This document shows, piece by piece, positions 1-8,894 of a DNA stretch of 64,000 nt (position 1 is the stretch's first letter; each line of letters starts with the position of its first letter). Both the position numbers and the translations under genes were made by a program. Location: positions 124,001 to 188,000 of the forward strand of contig JANSWZ010000003.1 of NCBI GenBank assembly GCA_024743215.1, written 5' to 3'. The DNA comes from Alphaproteobacteria bacterium (lineage in GTDB: Bacteria; Pseudomonadota; Alphaproteobacteria; Rhizobiales; GCA-2746425). The notes under the pieces were generated by a model. It was not told the DNA's origin. It did not search any database and saw only the letters and a list, made by a program, of their open reading frames with translations.

Positions 1-333
1 ACCGGCACGGATCAGAGAAAACAGACCAATCAGAATTCCAATGCCTATGCCAAGGGACACACCAATGCTCGCTCCAACAATCAGTCGCATGATGGAAGGG
101 AGAAGATGTTTCCACAAAAGCCCGCTTTGCCAAAGATCAACAAAGGTGGCGAAGACATCAGAGGGTATTGGTAAAGTCAGGTTTGTTATAAACCCGGTTC
201 TGGTGCCAAGTTCGATAAAGCCGATCAACACAACAAAGACAACGATACCCACCCATTTTCTGGATTGCGGCGCAAATCCGCCGCCACGAAAATCTACGGT
301 TTTGCGGGTGGAGTCTTGCCGTATTTCAGACAT
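1..333 (-). CDS. ABC transporter permease, SsuC/TauC type (partial, runs off the left edge)
   Basis: Only the N-terminal ~111 residues are in the window. The start ATG (331-333) overlaps the stop of the ATPase gene by 8 bp, which shows translational coupling. A hydrophilic head of ~25 residues is followed by a hydrophobic segment (WVGIVVFVVLIGFIELG) and then PSIMRLIVGASIGVSLGIGI, typical of the first two membrane helices of nitrate/sulfonate/taurine (BPD_transp_1) permeases. It should form the inner-membrane channel for the adjacent ATPase and binding protein. The substrate cannot be told from this fragment. Confidence 0.85.
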   Translation of the reverse strand, partial: MSEIRQDSTRKTVDFRGGGFAPQSRKWVGIVVFVVLIGFIELGTRTGFITNLTLPIPSDVFATFVDLWQSGLLWKHLLPSIMRLIVGASIGVSLGIGIGILIGLFSLIRAG

Positions 334-1093
334 TCAGCAATTCCTTATCGGCGGCAAGGGCCTCATCGCGCATCAGATTCCACAGGTGCTTTTGTTGCCG
401 TTCCAGTTCCGGGTCGCCCAATTCACGCTCGCCAAGAGGGATTGTCACATCCACTATTTCCCGTATGCGACCGGGCCTGCGTGACAACACCACAATCGAG
501 TGGCCCAATCGGACAGCTTCATTGAGATTGTGGGTGACGTAGACTGATGTGAAGGGGTCTCGTGTCCACAGGCCGACAAGATCATCCATCAACAATTCTC
601 GCGTCTGGCTGTCGAGCGCTGATAGTGGCTCATCCATCAACAGGATGGCTGGTTTCACGGCCAGTGCCCGTGCAATGGCAACCCGCTGCTTCATGCCGCC
701 CGATAATTGTTTGGGATAGGCTTTGGCAAATTCCGTCAGCTTTGTGCGGGCCAGCACATTGGCGATGATTTCTGTCACGCGGGCAGAGGGCATTCGATGA
801 TCTTCCAGTACCAGGCTGATATTGCCCTCGACCGTGCGCCACGGCAGCAGGGCAAAATCCTGGAAGACATAGGTTAGGGGATTGATGCTGTCAGTTGGCG
901 GCGTGCCGATCTGGACAATTTGGCCGGTGGTGGGCTGTTCCAAACCGCCGATGAGACGCAGAAGCGTAGACTTACCGCACCCGGACGGGCCAACAATGCA
1001 GACAATTTTTCCGGCTGGAATAGCAAGATCAATCTCGCTCAGGACCTCCAGGTCACCATAGTGATGGCCAACGGCTTCTAATCGAAGGTCCAT
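326..1093 (-). CDS. ABC transporter ATP-binding protein, SsuB/TauB/NrtD family
   Basis: A 255-residue ATPase of full family length. Walker A is GPSGCGKST (~36-44), the Q-loop is YVFQDFALLPWRT, the signature is LSGGMKQRVAIARAL, Walker B is ILLMDEPLSALD, and the switch histidine is in VTHNLNEA. The phenylalanine-aspartate after the Q-loop and the length match the SsuB/TauB/NrtD branch that powers uptake of alkanesulfonates, taurine, nitrate or thiamine-precursor-like molecules. It is the middle gene of a binding protein-ATPase-permease operon and is coupled to the permease by overlapping start and stop codons. The substrate is not determined. Confidence 0.93.
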   Translation of the reverse strand: MDLRLEAVGHHYGDLEVLSEIDLAIPAGKIVCIVGPSGCGKSTLLRLIGGLEQPTTGQIVQIGTPPTDSINPLTYVFQDFALLPWRTVEGNISLVLEDHRMPSARVTEIIANVLARTKLTEFAKAYPKQLSGGMKQRVAIARALAVKPAILLMDEPLSALDSQTRELLMDDLVGLWTRDPFTSVYVTHNLNEAVRLGHSIVVLSRRPGRIREIVDVTIPLGERELGDPELERQQKHLWNLMRDEALAADKELLNV

Positions 1094-1113
1094 ATTGCTT
1101 TCCGTGTCATTGT

Positions 1114-1148
1114 AAAAAGAAAAGGACGAGCGCTTGCTTGGCTCGCCC
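1114..1148 (-). terminator. Intrinsic terminator/attenuator between binding-protein and ATPase genes
   Basis: On the minus strand an 8-bp stem (1141-1148 with 1124-1131, one G-U pair) and a 9-nt loop are followed by a run of nine T in ten bases (1114-1123). It lies inside the operon, downstream of the binding-protein stop. Partial termination here would give more binding protein than ATPase and permease, a common arrangement in importers. Seen in sequence; the effect is inferred. Confidence 0.6.
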
Positions 1149-1179
1149 TTCTGGTGATCGTGCTCTCAGGGTCGAGACC

Positions 1180-2202
1180 CTAGTTTGCGTAGGATGAATC
1201 GACCAATGTATCTATGGTGACACTGTCCTTGACCAGCTTTTCAGATTTGAACCAGTCCAGTTGATCCTGTACGGATGCAGTGTTCAAAGCCGCATTCGGA
1301 CTGATCCGCATCGCGCCATTGCGGATGCTTGGTGCTGCTTTTTCATATGGCCGGTCTGTATAGACATATTTGTGGACAAGCTTCACCATTTCTTCAGCGG
1401 CTTCATCGCCTGCCGTTTTATCAACCAATGCAGCGTTGAAATCATCTGCGCCTTTGGAAAAAGCACGCAAAAAGGCCAGACTCGTGTCACGATCATTGGC
1501 GGCCTTGTCAGCCGAGGTGAAGACGACTGTCACCTGATAGTCTGGAATGTAGTCCGCGACATTGCCGATAATATGCACGGCTCCCGAACCATCCAACGGT
1601 TTGGCGATGTGGGGCACAATGGACCAGGCATCCACCTGACCGGACTTCAGGGCACCGATAATCGCGCCGACTTTCTGCAATGGCTTGAAGGAGACCGCGA
1701 TGCCTTCTTTGGCCGCAATTTTTGCACCCATATAGTGAAATGAAGAGCCCGACTGGGTCATGGCAAAGCTTCGGCCATCCAGCTTGGATGGCTCGGTCAT
1801 GCCGTCTTTGAAGGCTGCATCGGACACAAGGATTTTCTGACCATCAATGGCTGGGTCTTCCATCAATGCGCCGCCAATCACTTTGGCCGCTCCTTTTTCG
1901 GCAAGGGAAATCAAGCCACCTGAAATTGCGGTCACTGCATAGTCAACATCTTTGGACGCGACTGCGACTGCCATGGGTTGGGCCGCCTGGAAGAATTTGA
2001 ACTCAACGTCCAACCCTTCATCCTTGAAGTAACCCCGTTCGAAGGCAACAAAGCTTGCCGCATGGCTGGTGAATCGCAGCGCACCAACATTGATTTTCGT
2101 GTCGGCTGCATAGCTCGTCAAAGCGGTGGGCATGGACACAATCGCTGCGCCCAACAGGCTGACCAGCCCCAGTGTTGATCTTCTGGATATGAGGTTTTTC
2201 AT
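1180..2202 (-). CDS. ABC transporter substrate-binding protein, SsuA/TauA/NMT1 family
   Basis: The start at 2202 is chosen over an upstream in-frame ATG (2244) because GGAGAAAAC precedes it and the protein then opens with a signal peptide: MKNLISRRSTLG, a hydrophobic core, and AlaX-like cleavage near SYAADTK. The twin Arg (SRRSTLG) resembles a Tat motif but lacks the full consensus. The mature protein (~310 residues) shows the NMT1/SsuA-like fold: KINVGALRFTSHAASFVAFERGYFKDEGLDVEFKFF, then VDAWSIVPHIAKPL. It is the periplasmic receptor of the importer. The ligand could be a sulfonate, nitrate-like anion or pyrimidine; I cannot decide. Confidence 0.9.
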   Translation of the reverse strand: MKNLISRRSTLGLVSLLGAAIVSMPTALTSYAADTKINVGALRFTSHAASFVAFERGYFKDEGLDVEFKFFQAAQPMAVAVASKDVDYAVTAISGGLISLAEKGAAKVIGGALMEDPAIDGQKILVSDAAFKDGMTEPSKLDGRSFAMTQSGSSFHYMGAKIAAKEGIAVSFKPLQKVGAIIGALKSGQVDAWSIVPHIAKPLDGSGAVHIIGNVADYIPDYQVTVVFTSADKAANDRDTSLAFLRAFSKGADDFNAALVDKTAGDEAAEEMVKLVHKYVYTDRPYEKAAPSIRNGAMRISPNAALNTASVQDQLDWFKSEKLVKDSVTIDTLVDSSYAN

Positions 2203-2464
2203 TGTTTTCTCCGAATTATAATTGGATTTTAGCCCACATCTCAAATTCCTCCGTGGTCGCCAAAACCTTGCGGGATTTTAAGAACCGTCCCACCCGATGA
2301 GTCAATCAATGTTTTTGGCGTCATGTTTTTAGCTGCTAAGAGTGATTTGCCGGAAATCTCGTTTGTTGTTCAGCTTGCTGTCAGGTTGGTGGTGTCTTTA
2401 AGGGCATACTTGTTAGACCCGGCAAGCTGGGCAATGAGTTGGGAGCAATGAGAGTGACGACGCG
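2203..2464. promoter_or_regulatory. Divergent intergenic region between ABC operon and two-component system
   Basis: 262 bp between the start of the importer binding-protein gene (minus) and the response-regulator gene (plus). It must hold both promoters. I see no clear operator palindrome or riboswitch. A short reading frame ATGAGAGTG... (2449) closes at TGA overlapping the GTG start of the response regulator and could be a leader, but support is weak. Confidence 0.4.
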
Positions 2465-3127
2465 GTGAGAATATTATTCGTTGAAGATGACAGAGTGCTT
2501 GGCCAGGCTGTGCGTGATCACATTCTGGCAGAAGGCCATAGTGTCGACTGGATCAAGCGCATCGATGAGGCGCGGCTTGCGCTGGACACGGTTGCTTATG
2601 AGTTGATCCTGCTGGATCTGGGCCTGCCGGACGGGCGCGGGCTGGATTTGCTGAGCGAATTGAGAAAAGCTGGCAATTCCGTACCTGTTATCATCGCCAC
2701 TGCGCAGGACCAGATTGAAATGCGCATTGAAGGCCTCAACTCCGGCGCTGATGACTATCTGGTCAAACCATTCGATCTGTTTGAATTGTCCGCACGGTTG
2801 GCAGCTGTCGCCCGTCGCTCCGCCGCCATCCCGTTGCCATCCATTCAAATTGGCGCAATAGCAATTGATCTTGGTCGCAAGACGGTTCTGCGCGGTGACA
2901 ACTCCTTGCAGCTCACCGCTCGGGAATGGGCTGTGCTTGAAAAGCTTGTGCGTCATCAGGGTGCCATCGTCGCGAAAAGTGATATTGAGGATTCTCTTTA
3001 TGAATTCGGGGCTGAAATTGAGAGCAATGCTGTGGAGGTCTATGTCAGCCGTCTGCGCAAGAAGCTTGGTGCCGAGTTTGTGCGCACTGTTCGTGGCATC
3101 GGCTATCAAATTGGTGAGCCAGCATGA
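2465..3127 (+). CDS. OmpR/PhoB-family response regulator
   Basis: 220 residues: a receiver domain with the acidic pocket at E7-D8-D9, phospho-acceptor D51 (LILLDLGLPDG), the conserved Thr/Ser region (IIATA) and K101 (LVKPFD), then a C-terminal winged-helix DNA-binding domain ending in EVYVSRLRKKLG and VRTVRGIGYQ, both diagnostic of the Trans_reg_C fold. The start is GTG (2465). The stop overlaps the kinase start (ATGA), so the pair is co-translated. The architecture resembles the QseB/TctD group, which usually controls metal stress or tricarboxylate uptake. The downstream ferric-reductase-like gene may be a target. Confidence 0.93.
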   Translation: MRILFVEDDRVLGQAVRDHILAEGHSVDWIKRIDEARLALDTVAYELILLDLGLPDGRGLDLLSELRKAGNSVPVIIATAQDQIEMRIEGLNSGADDYLVKPFDLFELSARLAAVARRSAAIPLPSIQIGAIAIDLGRKTVLRGDNSLQLTAREWAVLEKLVRHQGAIVAKSDIEDSLYEFGAEIESNAVEVYVSRLRKKLGAEFVRTVRGIGYQIGEPA

Positions 3128-4479
3128 AAGAACGCCCTACCAAACGACCCTCCATTGCCCGCAATCTGGCCGTTGGCCTGACAAGTGGACTGGTTCTTTT
3201 CTGGGTTCTGGCTGTCGCCATTGGCGGTTATCAGCTTCGTCATGAGTTGGATGAAGGGTTCGATGAAGCGTTGCGGCAGGCCGCTATCAGACTGCTGCCG
3301 CTTGCCGTTCATGATCTGACAGAAGATGACGAGGACATTGAAGAATATTCTATCGATGATGACGATGATCTGGACACGGCATTCACCTACGTCATTCTGA
3401 ATTCTGCAGGTGTTCCCGTCATTCGATCGGGCGAGACCGCGCAAAGTGTCGGTTTTGATGATTTGGGGTCCGGTTTTACAACGGTTGATGACAGGCGGCT
3501 TTTCTCAGCAGCAGACGCTGAAACCGGCTTTCGAATTGTGGTAATTGAGCGCACGGGCCACCGCGCAGAGGCCTTGCTGGAAAGTGTGTTCAGTCTTCTG
3601 TTGCCGCTGGGGGCTATGGTTCCTCTGGCTGCCATTGGGATCTGGATTGCCATTCGCCGTTCGCTCAAACCGCTTGATCATTTGCGCGGCGAAATTGAAC
3701 AGCGCGACAGCCGTGACCTGTCCCCCCTGAGCGTCAGCGAGTACCCGGAAGAGCTTTCGGCCATCAAGGACGCTATCGCTGCCTTGATGGAACGTCTGCG
3801 TCTGGCATTGGAAGCGGAACGGACCTTTGCTGCCAACAGCGCCCACGAATTGCGGACACCGCTGGCCGGCGCGTTGGCTCAGGTTCAACGGCTCTCCATT
3901 GAAATGCAGGGTGAAAAAGGCAGTGAACGCTTGCAGGAAATCGATTTTTCCCTGCGGCATCTGTCCAATTTGTCTGAACAATTGCTGCAACTCTCCCGTC
4001 TGGACGCCGGTTTTGCCCGCGCCGGTGAGATGACAGATTTGTCGGAAACGCTCGCGATCATCGTGCAGGATTTTCGGACTGACACAGCCATTCAGGATCG
4101 CCTTGTTGTGACAAACACTCATGATCAGAAACTGACGGGGAACATTACGAAAGATGCGTTTGCGATTGTGCTGCGCAATCTCATACAAAATGCTTTCAAA
4201 CATGGGGTTGCCGGTGGGACGGTTACAATTGATGTGACATCGCCGCTTAGCCTGACTGTCATGAATGAAGCTGGCATGATTTCCGAGGAGAGGCTGGAAC
4301 AATTAGGGGAGCCGTTTCAGCGCGGCACGACGACTGCGGAAGGAACCGGTCTGGGCCTGTCCATTGTGCGCTCGGTTATGAAGCAGTGTGACGGCTCGCT
4401 TAGGCTGCGCACGACAATGGTCGGCGCGCATACGACTTTCGAAGCCACAATCCGTTTTGAAGATTTATCTCAAACATAA
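3124..4479 (+). CDS. Membrane sensor histidine kinase, partner of the preceding regulator
   Basis: 451 residues. Membrane segments lie at ~12-35 and ~155-178 and flank a periplasmic domain with a very acidic stretch (LTEDDEDIEEYSIDDDDDLD, ~65-84) of the kind often seen in cation-sensing kinases. A HAMP linker leads to HisKA with the phospho-acceptor H241 in SAHELRTPL. The ATPase domain has its N box (LIQNAFKHG) and G box (GTGLGLSIV). It overlaps the regulator gene by 4 bp. The QseC/TctE-type layout plus the acidic loop suggests a divalent metal or cationic ligand; that is inference. Confidence 0.92.
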   Translation: MKERPTKRPSIARNLAVGLTSGLVLFWVLAVAIGGYQLRHELDEGFDEALRQAAIRLLPLAVHDLTEDDEDIEEYSIDDDDDLDTAFTYVILNSAGVPVIRSGETAQSVGFDDLGSGFTTVDDRRLFSAADAETGFRIVVIERTGHRAEALLESVFSLLLPLGAMVPLAAIGIWIAIRRSLKPLDHLRGEIEQRDSRDLSPLSVSEYPEELSAIKDAIAALMERLRLALEAERTFAANSAHELRTPLAGALAQVQRLSIEMQGEKGSERLQEIDFSLRHLSNLSEQLLQLSRLDAGFARAGEMTDLSETLAIIVQDFRTDTAIQDRLVVTNTHDQKLTGNITKDAFAIVLRNLIQNAFKHGVAGGTVTIDVTSPLSLTVMNEAGMISEERLEQLGEPFQRGTTTAEGTGLGLSIVRSVMKQCDGSLRLRTTMVGAHTTFEATIRFEDLSQT

Positions 4480-4498
4480 AAATTGAACTGGACCCGTT

Positions 4499-5863
4499 AT
4501 GCGAATATTCGGCCTGGCCTTGACCGCTGCTGCGCTTTTTTTGCCACTCATCTGGTTTATTCCAATGGCAGCAGAGCGCGATGCATCGGCTGTCTTCAGT
4601 CAGTACATTGGAAGTTTTGCACTCATCGCCATGGGCATAACCCAATTGTTCGCCACCCGTTTTGGTTGGTTGGAACTGGTGTTTGGCGGGTTGGATCGTA
4701 TTTATGTTCAGCACAAATGGCTTGGCATCAGCGCTCTGGTAGCGGTGTTTCTGCACGACACGATTGATCCTGAAATGCGCGGTCTTGGCCGAGAAACCGC
4801 ACTGGCGGACCTTGCGGAATCGCTGGGTGAATTCAGTTATTATGGATTGCTGATCCTCCTTGCGATCACCTTGCTTACCTTTATCCCATACCATTTGTGG
4901 CGCTGGACTCATAAGCTGATGGGCGGATTTTTCGCTCTGTCGGCATTTCACTATTTCTTTATCATGAAGCCATTTGCCAATACCGATCCTGTTGGTCTTT
5001 ATGTGCTTGGCTTTTGTGTGCTGGGTATCGCAGCCTATATCTATACGTTGCTGCCGGAGCGCTTTCAGCGCAGCAAAAGGCCCTATACAATCAGTCAGAT
5101 AGAAAGCACTGGCGATGCGATTGCCGTCACGATGACGCCTGACAAGCGAGCTGTGTCTTTTCGTCCTGGTCAGTTTGCGTTTGTCAGTTTTGACGCACCC
5201 GGTCTTGAAGAAGCTCATCCTTATACGATCAGCAAAGCGCCCGATGAAACTGGCAGTTTGCGGTTTACCATCAAACCAATGGGCGACCATACAAGCCGGC
5301 TTGCCCGCCAATTGAAAGCCGGTGCGGGCGCAAGGGTGCAAGGGGCATATGGCCATTTTGGCAATGCGGGACGCAGGGGCCTCCGTATCTGGATTGCCGG
5401 CGGGATCGGGATTACGCCATTTGTGGCGCTCAGTCAGGAACTGGCCAACAAATCAGTGGACCTTGACGCACCCGTACATCTTTTCTATTGCGTCAAAAAC
5501 CGCTCTACAGCAGCTCATCTGGATGCGTTGGAGGCGCTTTGCAAAGCACGTGGCGACTTTACCCTGCACCTTGTCGAAAGTGGGTTTGGTGCTCGTTTGA
5601 ATGCGCAAACCATCAAGACCGCGGTTGGGACCAATTTCAACAAGGCCAGAGTTTCATTTTGCGGGCCGGCATCCATGCGTGACAGCCTTAAACGTGATCT
5701 GGTGTCTCACGGTCTTGCCGCCCGGCGTTTTGCCTATGAGGAGTTTGAAATCCGCTCCGGTCTGTTTGGCCTGGAAAAGCTTGTCATGTGGCTGTCTACA
5801 CTGGTGTTCTCGGCGGTCTCTCGAAGGCTGAACCGGTCTGCCGGACGCGCGGAAAAGGGCTAG
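4499..5863 (+). CDS. Ferric-reductase-like transmembrane flavocytochrome (NADPH oxidoreductase)
   Basis: 454 residues. The N-terminal half has about six membrane helices and paired histidines (QHKWLG...VFLHD and WRWTHKLMGG...SAFHYFF) expected to bind two haems b (Ferric_reduct domain). The C-terminal half is a ferredoxin-NADP reductase module: FAD motif HPYTISKAP, NAD(P)H motif AGGIGITPF and the terminal CGP motif (SFCGPASM). It should carry electrons from cytoplasmic NAD(P)H across the inner membrane to an acceptor such as Fe(III). It lies 19 bp after the histidine kinase gene and is probably co-transcribed. Its stop overlaps that of the convergent AraC gene at CTAG. Confidence 0.85.
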   Translation: MRIFGLALTAAALFLPLIWFIPMAAERDASAVFSQYIGSFALIAMGITQLFATRFGWLELVFGGLDRIYVQHKWLGISALVAVFLHDTIDPEMRGLGRETALADLAESLGEFSYYGLLILLAITLLTFIPYHLWRWTHKLMGGFFALSAFHYFFIMKPFANTDPVGLYVLGFCVLGIAAYIYTLLPERFQRSKRPYTISQIESTGDAIAVTMTPDKRAVSFRPGQFAFVSFDAPGLEEAHPYTISKAPDETGSLRFTIKPMGDHTSRLARQLKAGAGARVQGAYGHFGNAGRRGLRIWIAGGIGITPFVALSQELANKSVDLDAPVHLFYCVKNRSTAAHLDALEALCKARGDFTLHLVESGFGARLNAQTIKTAVGTNFNKARVSFCGPASMRDSLKRDLVSHGLAARRFAYEEFEIRSGLFGLEKLVMWLSTLVFSAVSRRLNRSAGRAEKG

Positions 5864-6924
5864 TTGGTCTGGTCGGTGTCTTTCAATTGCTCCCGATAGG
5901 CCGCGGGGGTGATGCCGGTTCGTTTTGAGAATTGATTGTAAAAGTTGGATTTTGTTGCATATCCCGCGTCCAGCATGATTTCCAGGAGTGACTTTTCGGG
6001 CTGCTGCTGCATGAGCGTTTTGCTGTAGTCTATTCTGTGATCGTTCAACAAATCGGAGAAGCTGCATTTTGCAACAATGTTGATGGCTTGAGACAGTTTG
6101 CGAGTCGGAACCGCTAGCCTGCGCGCCACACGAGTGATGGTGAGGTTTTCATCCGACAGAATTTTTGGTTGTTGCAACAAAGATGTCGCCTGATCAGCCA
6201 GTGCTTGCTGGTCCGGGGTTGGGTTTGCGACTTGCCGCTGTCTGTGCGCGTTCATGTCCGATGTGTAATTGTAAACATGTTCGAACAGGGATGGGCGACC
6301 AAGAGCGCCAATAAGCGTAAAGGAAACAAGCGCCACGATTGATAATATCGAGACCAAAAGGGGTGCGGACTGTTTCAGCAAACCGCCATCGGCAAGATCG
6401 ACAAAGATGGTCAAATCCAGAATGAATGTTGCTGTCAGAAACAGAATGACAATCCGCAACCAAAGGACTGTCTGAGCGGCATTTTCTGCCAATATGGCAA
6501 ATCGTTCTTCGCGTTGGCGCAGCATGGCGAGCAGCGCCAAGGCATAAGCCAGATATGTGACCAACAAGACAAAATCCAACACCCATGGTGTGTTGCGTGT
6601 CAGAACGAGTGCCCCGGCGAGGAATGGGACGAGATGGATGATATGTCTGCGTGACAGTTTTTTGCTGTCGGCCGCAATTGCAGAGAAATAAAGATAGAGG
6701 CATGGGACGGCCAGAAGCGCCAAAAGTGCCCGGACTTGTGTAAGATCTGAAACATCATAGACAAGATGCAGGGCCAGAACAGCTGCTGAAACTGATATCA
6801 GGGCAAAAGCCATCGCCAGAAAGCTACTGGCCAGAACAAAGCGCCGCTGTCGGATCAATCCGAACAGATAGGCCGCCATTACCAGACCCAGCGTTGCCGT
6901 GCCAATCAGCAGAACAACAGTCAC
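5860..6924 (-). CDS. AraC-family regulator with membrane-embedded sensor domain
   Basis: 354 residues. The first ~210 residues are hydrophobic and can form about seven membrane helices (for example TATLGLVMAAYLFGLI, FVLLVTYLAYALALLAM). The last ~110 form the double helix-turn-helix of AraC/XylS (LAVPTRKLSQAINIV ... AGYATKSNFYNQFSKRTG). The layout matches membrane-bound AraC proteins that place a 7TM sensor before the DNA-binding domain. It converges with the ferric-reductase gene and diverges from the amidohydrolase gene (start-to-start gap ~130 bp), which is its most likely target. Confidence 0.85.
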   Translation of the reverse strand: MTVVLLIGTATLGLVMAAYLFGLIRQRRFVLASSFLAMAFALISVSAAVLALHLVYDVSDLTQVRALLALLAVPCLYLYFSAIAADSKKLSRRHIIHLVPFLAGALVLTRNTPWVLDFVLLVTYLAYALALLAMLRQREERFAILAENAAQTVLWLRIVILFLTATFILDLTIFVDLADGGLLKQSAPLLVSILSIVALVSFTLIGALGRPSLFEHVYNYTSDMNAHRQRQVANPTPDQQALADQATSLLQQPKILSDENLTITRVARRLAVPTRKLSQAINIVAKCSFSDLLNDHRIDYSKTLMQQQPEKSLLEIMLDAGYATKSNFYNQFSKRTGITPAAYREQLKDTDQTN

Positions 6925-7055
6925 AATAGGCAGCCTCTCTCACAATTCAGCATTTGGCTTGGTTTGCAGTTTCTTGCGTCCTTGATCGCGTTTCAGGACG
7001 AAAAAGGCTACAGCGCTCTCTAAGGGTTTCGGCAGAAACAATCCGGGATCCTGTT

Positions 7056-8549
7056 ATGAAAACGCTTTCTTTGTCGATATTCATCTGTCTTGTTTGGTCG
7101 GTCAAGGCGGCGACGCCTGCCGAACCGCGATTGTCTGACACAGTTCTGATTGAAGATGTCACCATACTGTCAGCTCATCTGGGTCAGCCGCAGTATCATA
7201 TGGATGTGCTGATTCAGAATGGCAGGATTGACCGCATTCTGGAAACAGGAACGAACCCGCCATCTGACAATAGAATTGATGGCAGCGGGAAGTTTTTGAT
7301 GCCTGGATTGATCGACAGTCATGTGCATCTTGCTCATAATCCGATGGTCAACCGGGAGGATGAGTCGGTCTTCGACGCGCTTGACCGTGCCTACAGGCTG
7401 CAATTGCCGCGCAGCTTGCTGTATCATGGTTTTACAACTGTCATTGACCTTGATTATGCACCCGAGAGAAATGGCTGGCTGCCGGACAGTGAGCTTGTGC
7501 CGGATGTTTACCATTGTGGGCGCGGCGTGCGGTTTGCTGGCGGCTATGGGCCAGCATTCGTGCCGCCACAATTTGTCCATCGGGTTTTTCCCAATCTGGT
7601 TTATGAGCCAAAGCACAAGGCTTTTTGGCCTGATGGAATGGATCCTGAGCTTTATACAATCGAAGCTGCGGTGGACCGGGTTGTTCGCTCTGGAGCTATC
7701 TGCCTGAAGACCTATGTGGAAACCGGGTTTGGTGGCGTTTTCAAATGGGCATCGCCAAGCGCGGAAACCCTGTCTGCGTTGGCCATGGCAGCACACGAAA
7801 ATGGCCTGGTGTTTGTGGTTCACGCCAACAGCGCGCAAGCCTGGCAAATGTCTGTCGATGCCGGGGCAGACGTAATTGCACACGGGATGTGGCATTGGGA
7901 CGGAAACCGGCGCAGGTCAGAATTGACCGACGCTGCGCTGTCGGCGATCCAGAATGCAGTTGCAGCAGGTGTGGCCGTACAGCCGACAGTGCAGGTTGTC
8001 ATTGGTGAGAAGGAAACGCTGACCGGGGAATTGCTGCAAGACCCACGGACCCTGTCGCTCTTGCCAGCCGGCCTGTCTGACTATTTGCAATCAGCCAAAG
8101 GGCGCTGGAGCCAACGTGCTCTTTTGGAGCTTTATGAAGAACACAATCCGTTTGCAGATACCAAGCCAGAAACGCTCATTGGTGCTTCGATAGATCGCGC
8201 CTTGAAAAGCATGCAGCGCTTCCACCGTTCAGGCGGTGTGTTGTTGATGGGAAGTGATACACCGGCACAGGACGGCATCGGGAATCTTCCTGGCCTGAAC
8301 GGTTATCTGGAGATGCTCGGATGGGCAAAGGCCGGTATTCCACTGGACCGCATTTTCTGGTCCGTGACACTGGGTAATGCGAAGGAGTTTCATATCGACG
8401 ACGAGGTGGGAAGTGTCGAGCCGGGAAAACAGGCAGATCTTCTGCTTCTCAATATGAATCCGCTGCAGAATGTGTCTGCCTATAATGACATCGTGGTGGT
8501 TATTGTTGATGGCAGTGTGATCAAGCGCGGTGATCTGTCTGCGCGCTAA
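7056..8549 (+). CDS. Exported metal-dependent amidohydrolase
   Basis: The start at 7056 is chosen over an upstream frame start (6954) because it opens a signal peptide (MKTLSLSIFICLVWSVKA-ATPAE). The resulting 497 residues form an amidohydrolase-superfamily TIM barrel: metal ligands in GLIDSHVHLAHNP (HxH), a likely carbamylated lysine in CLKTYVETGFGG, histidines in VVHANS and VIAHGMW, the aspartate in LLMGSDTPAQDG, and the usual C-terminal tail (GSVEPGKQADLLLLNMNP). It resembles imidazolonepropionase/prolidase-like periplasmic hydrolases. The substrate is unknown. It is divergent from the membrane AraC regulator, a plausible controller. Confidence 0.85.
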   Translation: MKTLSLSIFICLVWSVKAATPAEPRLSDTVLIEDVTILSAHLGQPQYHMDVLIQNGRIDRILETGTNPPSDNRIDGSGKFLMPGLIDSHVHLAHNPMVNREDESVFDALDRAYRLQLPRSLLYHGFTTVIDLDYAPERNGWLPDSELVPDVYHCGRGVRFAGGYGPAFVPPQFVHRVFPNLVYEPKHKAFWPDGMDPELYTIEAAVDRVVRSGAICLKTYVETGFGGVFKWASPSAETLSALAMAAHENGLVFVVHANSAQAWQMSVDAGADVIAHGMWHWDGNRRRSELTDAALSAIQNAVAAGVAVQPTVQVVIGEKETLTGELLQDPRTLSLLPAGLSDYLQSAKGRWSQRALLELYEEHNPFADTKPETLIGASIDRALKSMQRFHRSGGVLLMGSDTPAQDGIGNLPGLNGYLEMLGWAKAGIPLDRIFWSVTLGNAKEFHIDDEVGSVEPGKQADLLLLNMNPLQNVSAYNDIVVVIVDGSVIKRGDLSAR

Positions 8550-8894
8550 GGTGCCGGACCCATTATGGTTTGGAAATCTGGATCGTGGATAGGTTGAGGT
8601 GGGCTACAATGCCCGCATTTTCTTGAACGAAATATTGAGGTGTTTCTCTCCACGCGATTCAGTTCCCAATGGGTTCTGGTGAGGTAGGTCGGGGCATTTC
8701 CGTTTTAGGTGTCGATCGTGTTACAAAGTCGTGAAATTGTAAACATGATGCGTAACAATGGAAGATCGGAAAAGGCTGGCTTAGTCACCTCCTTCTCATT
8801 GAAAACCGTCGAATAAACTGCTCAGGCAGCAGTTTTGCATGATTGAGAGGTCACAATTTGCCGATCAATTCGTAGTTAAATTGAGGAGTAGGAT
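8550..8894. other. 345-bp gene-free stretch: prfC relic plus promoter of the binding-protein gene
   Basis: The left part (about 8603-8702) is a decayed copy of the 3' end of prfC (separate entry). The remaining ~190 bp leads into the glycine-betaine-type binding protein and should hold its promoter. A GTTAC...GTAAC half-palindrome (8720-8757) is visible, and TTGAGGAGTAGG gives a good ribosome-binding site just before 8895. No RNA gene recognised. Confidence 0.5.
8603..8702 (-). pseudogene. Decayed duplicate of the prfC 3' end
   Basis: Read on the minus strand this stretch gives APTYLTRTHWELNRVE, matching the C-terminus of the intact prfC in this window (APVYLARSQWELDRVVKEY). The DNA on both sides of that match, for example CTTGAACGAAAT versus CGTGAACGAAAT and CAGTTCCCAATG versus CAGTTCCCATTG, also aligns with 9870-9970. 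The frame is broken near the end. It lies 1.27 kb from the intact 3' end, in the same orientation, with only the binding-protein gene between, so that gene may have been inserted or swapped in beside prfC. Confidence 0.7.

Noticed and set aside
2449-2469. Six-codon leader peptide before the response regulator
   Set aside because: Too short to judge, no attenuator hairpin follows; kept only as a remark.
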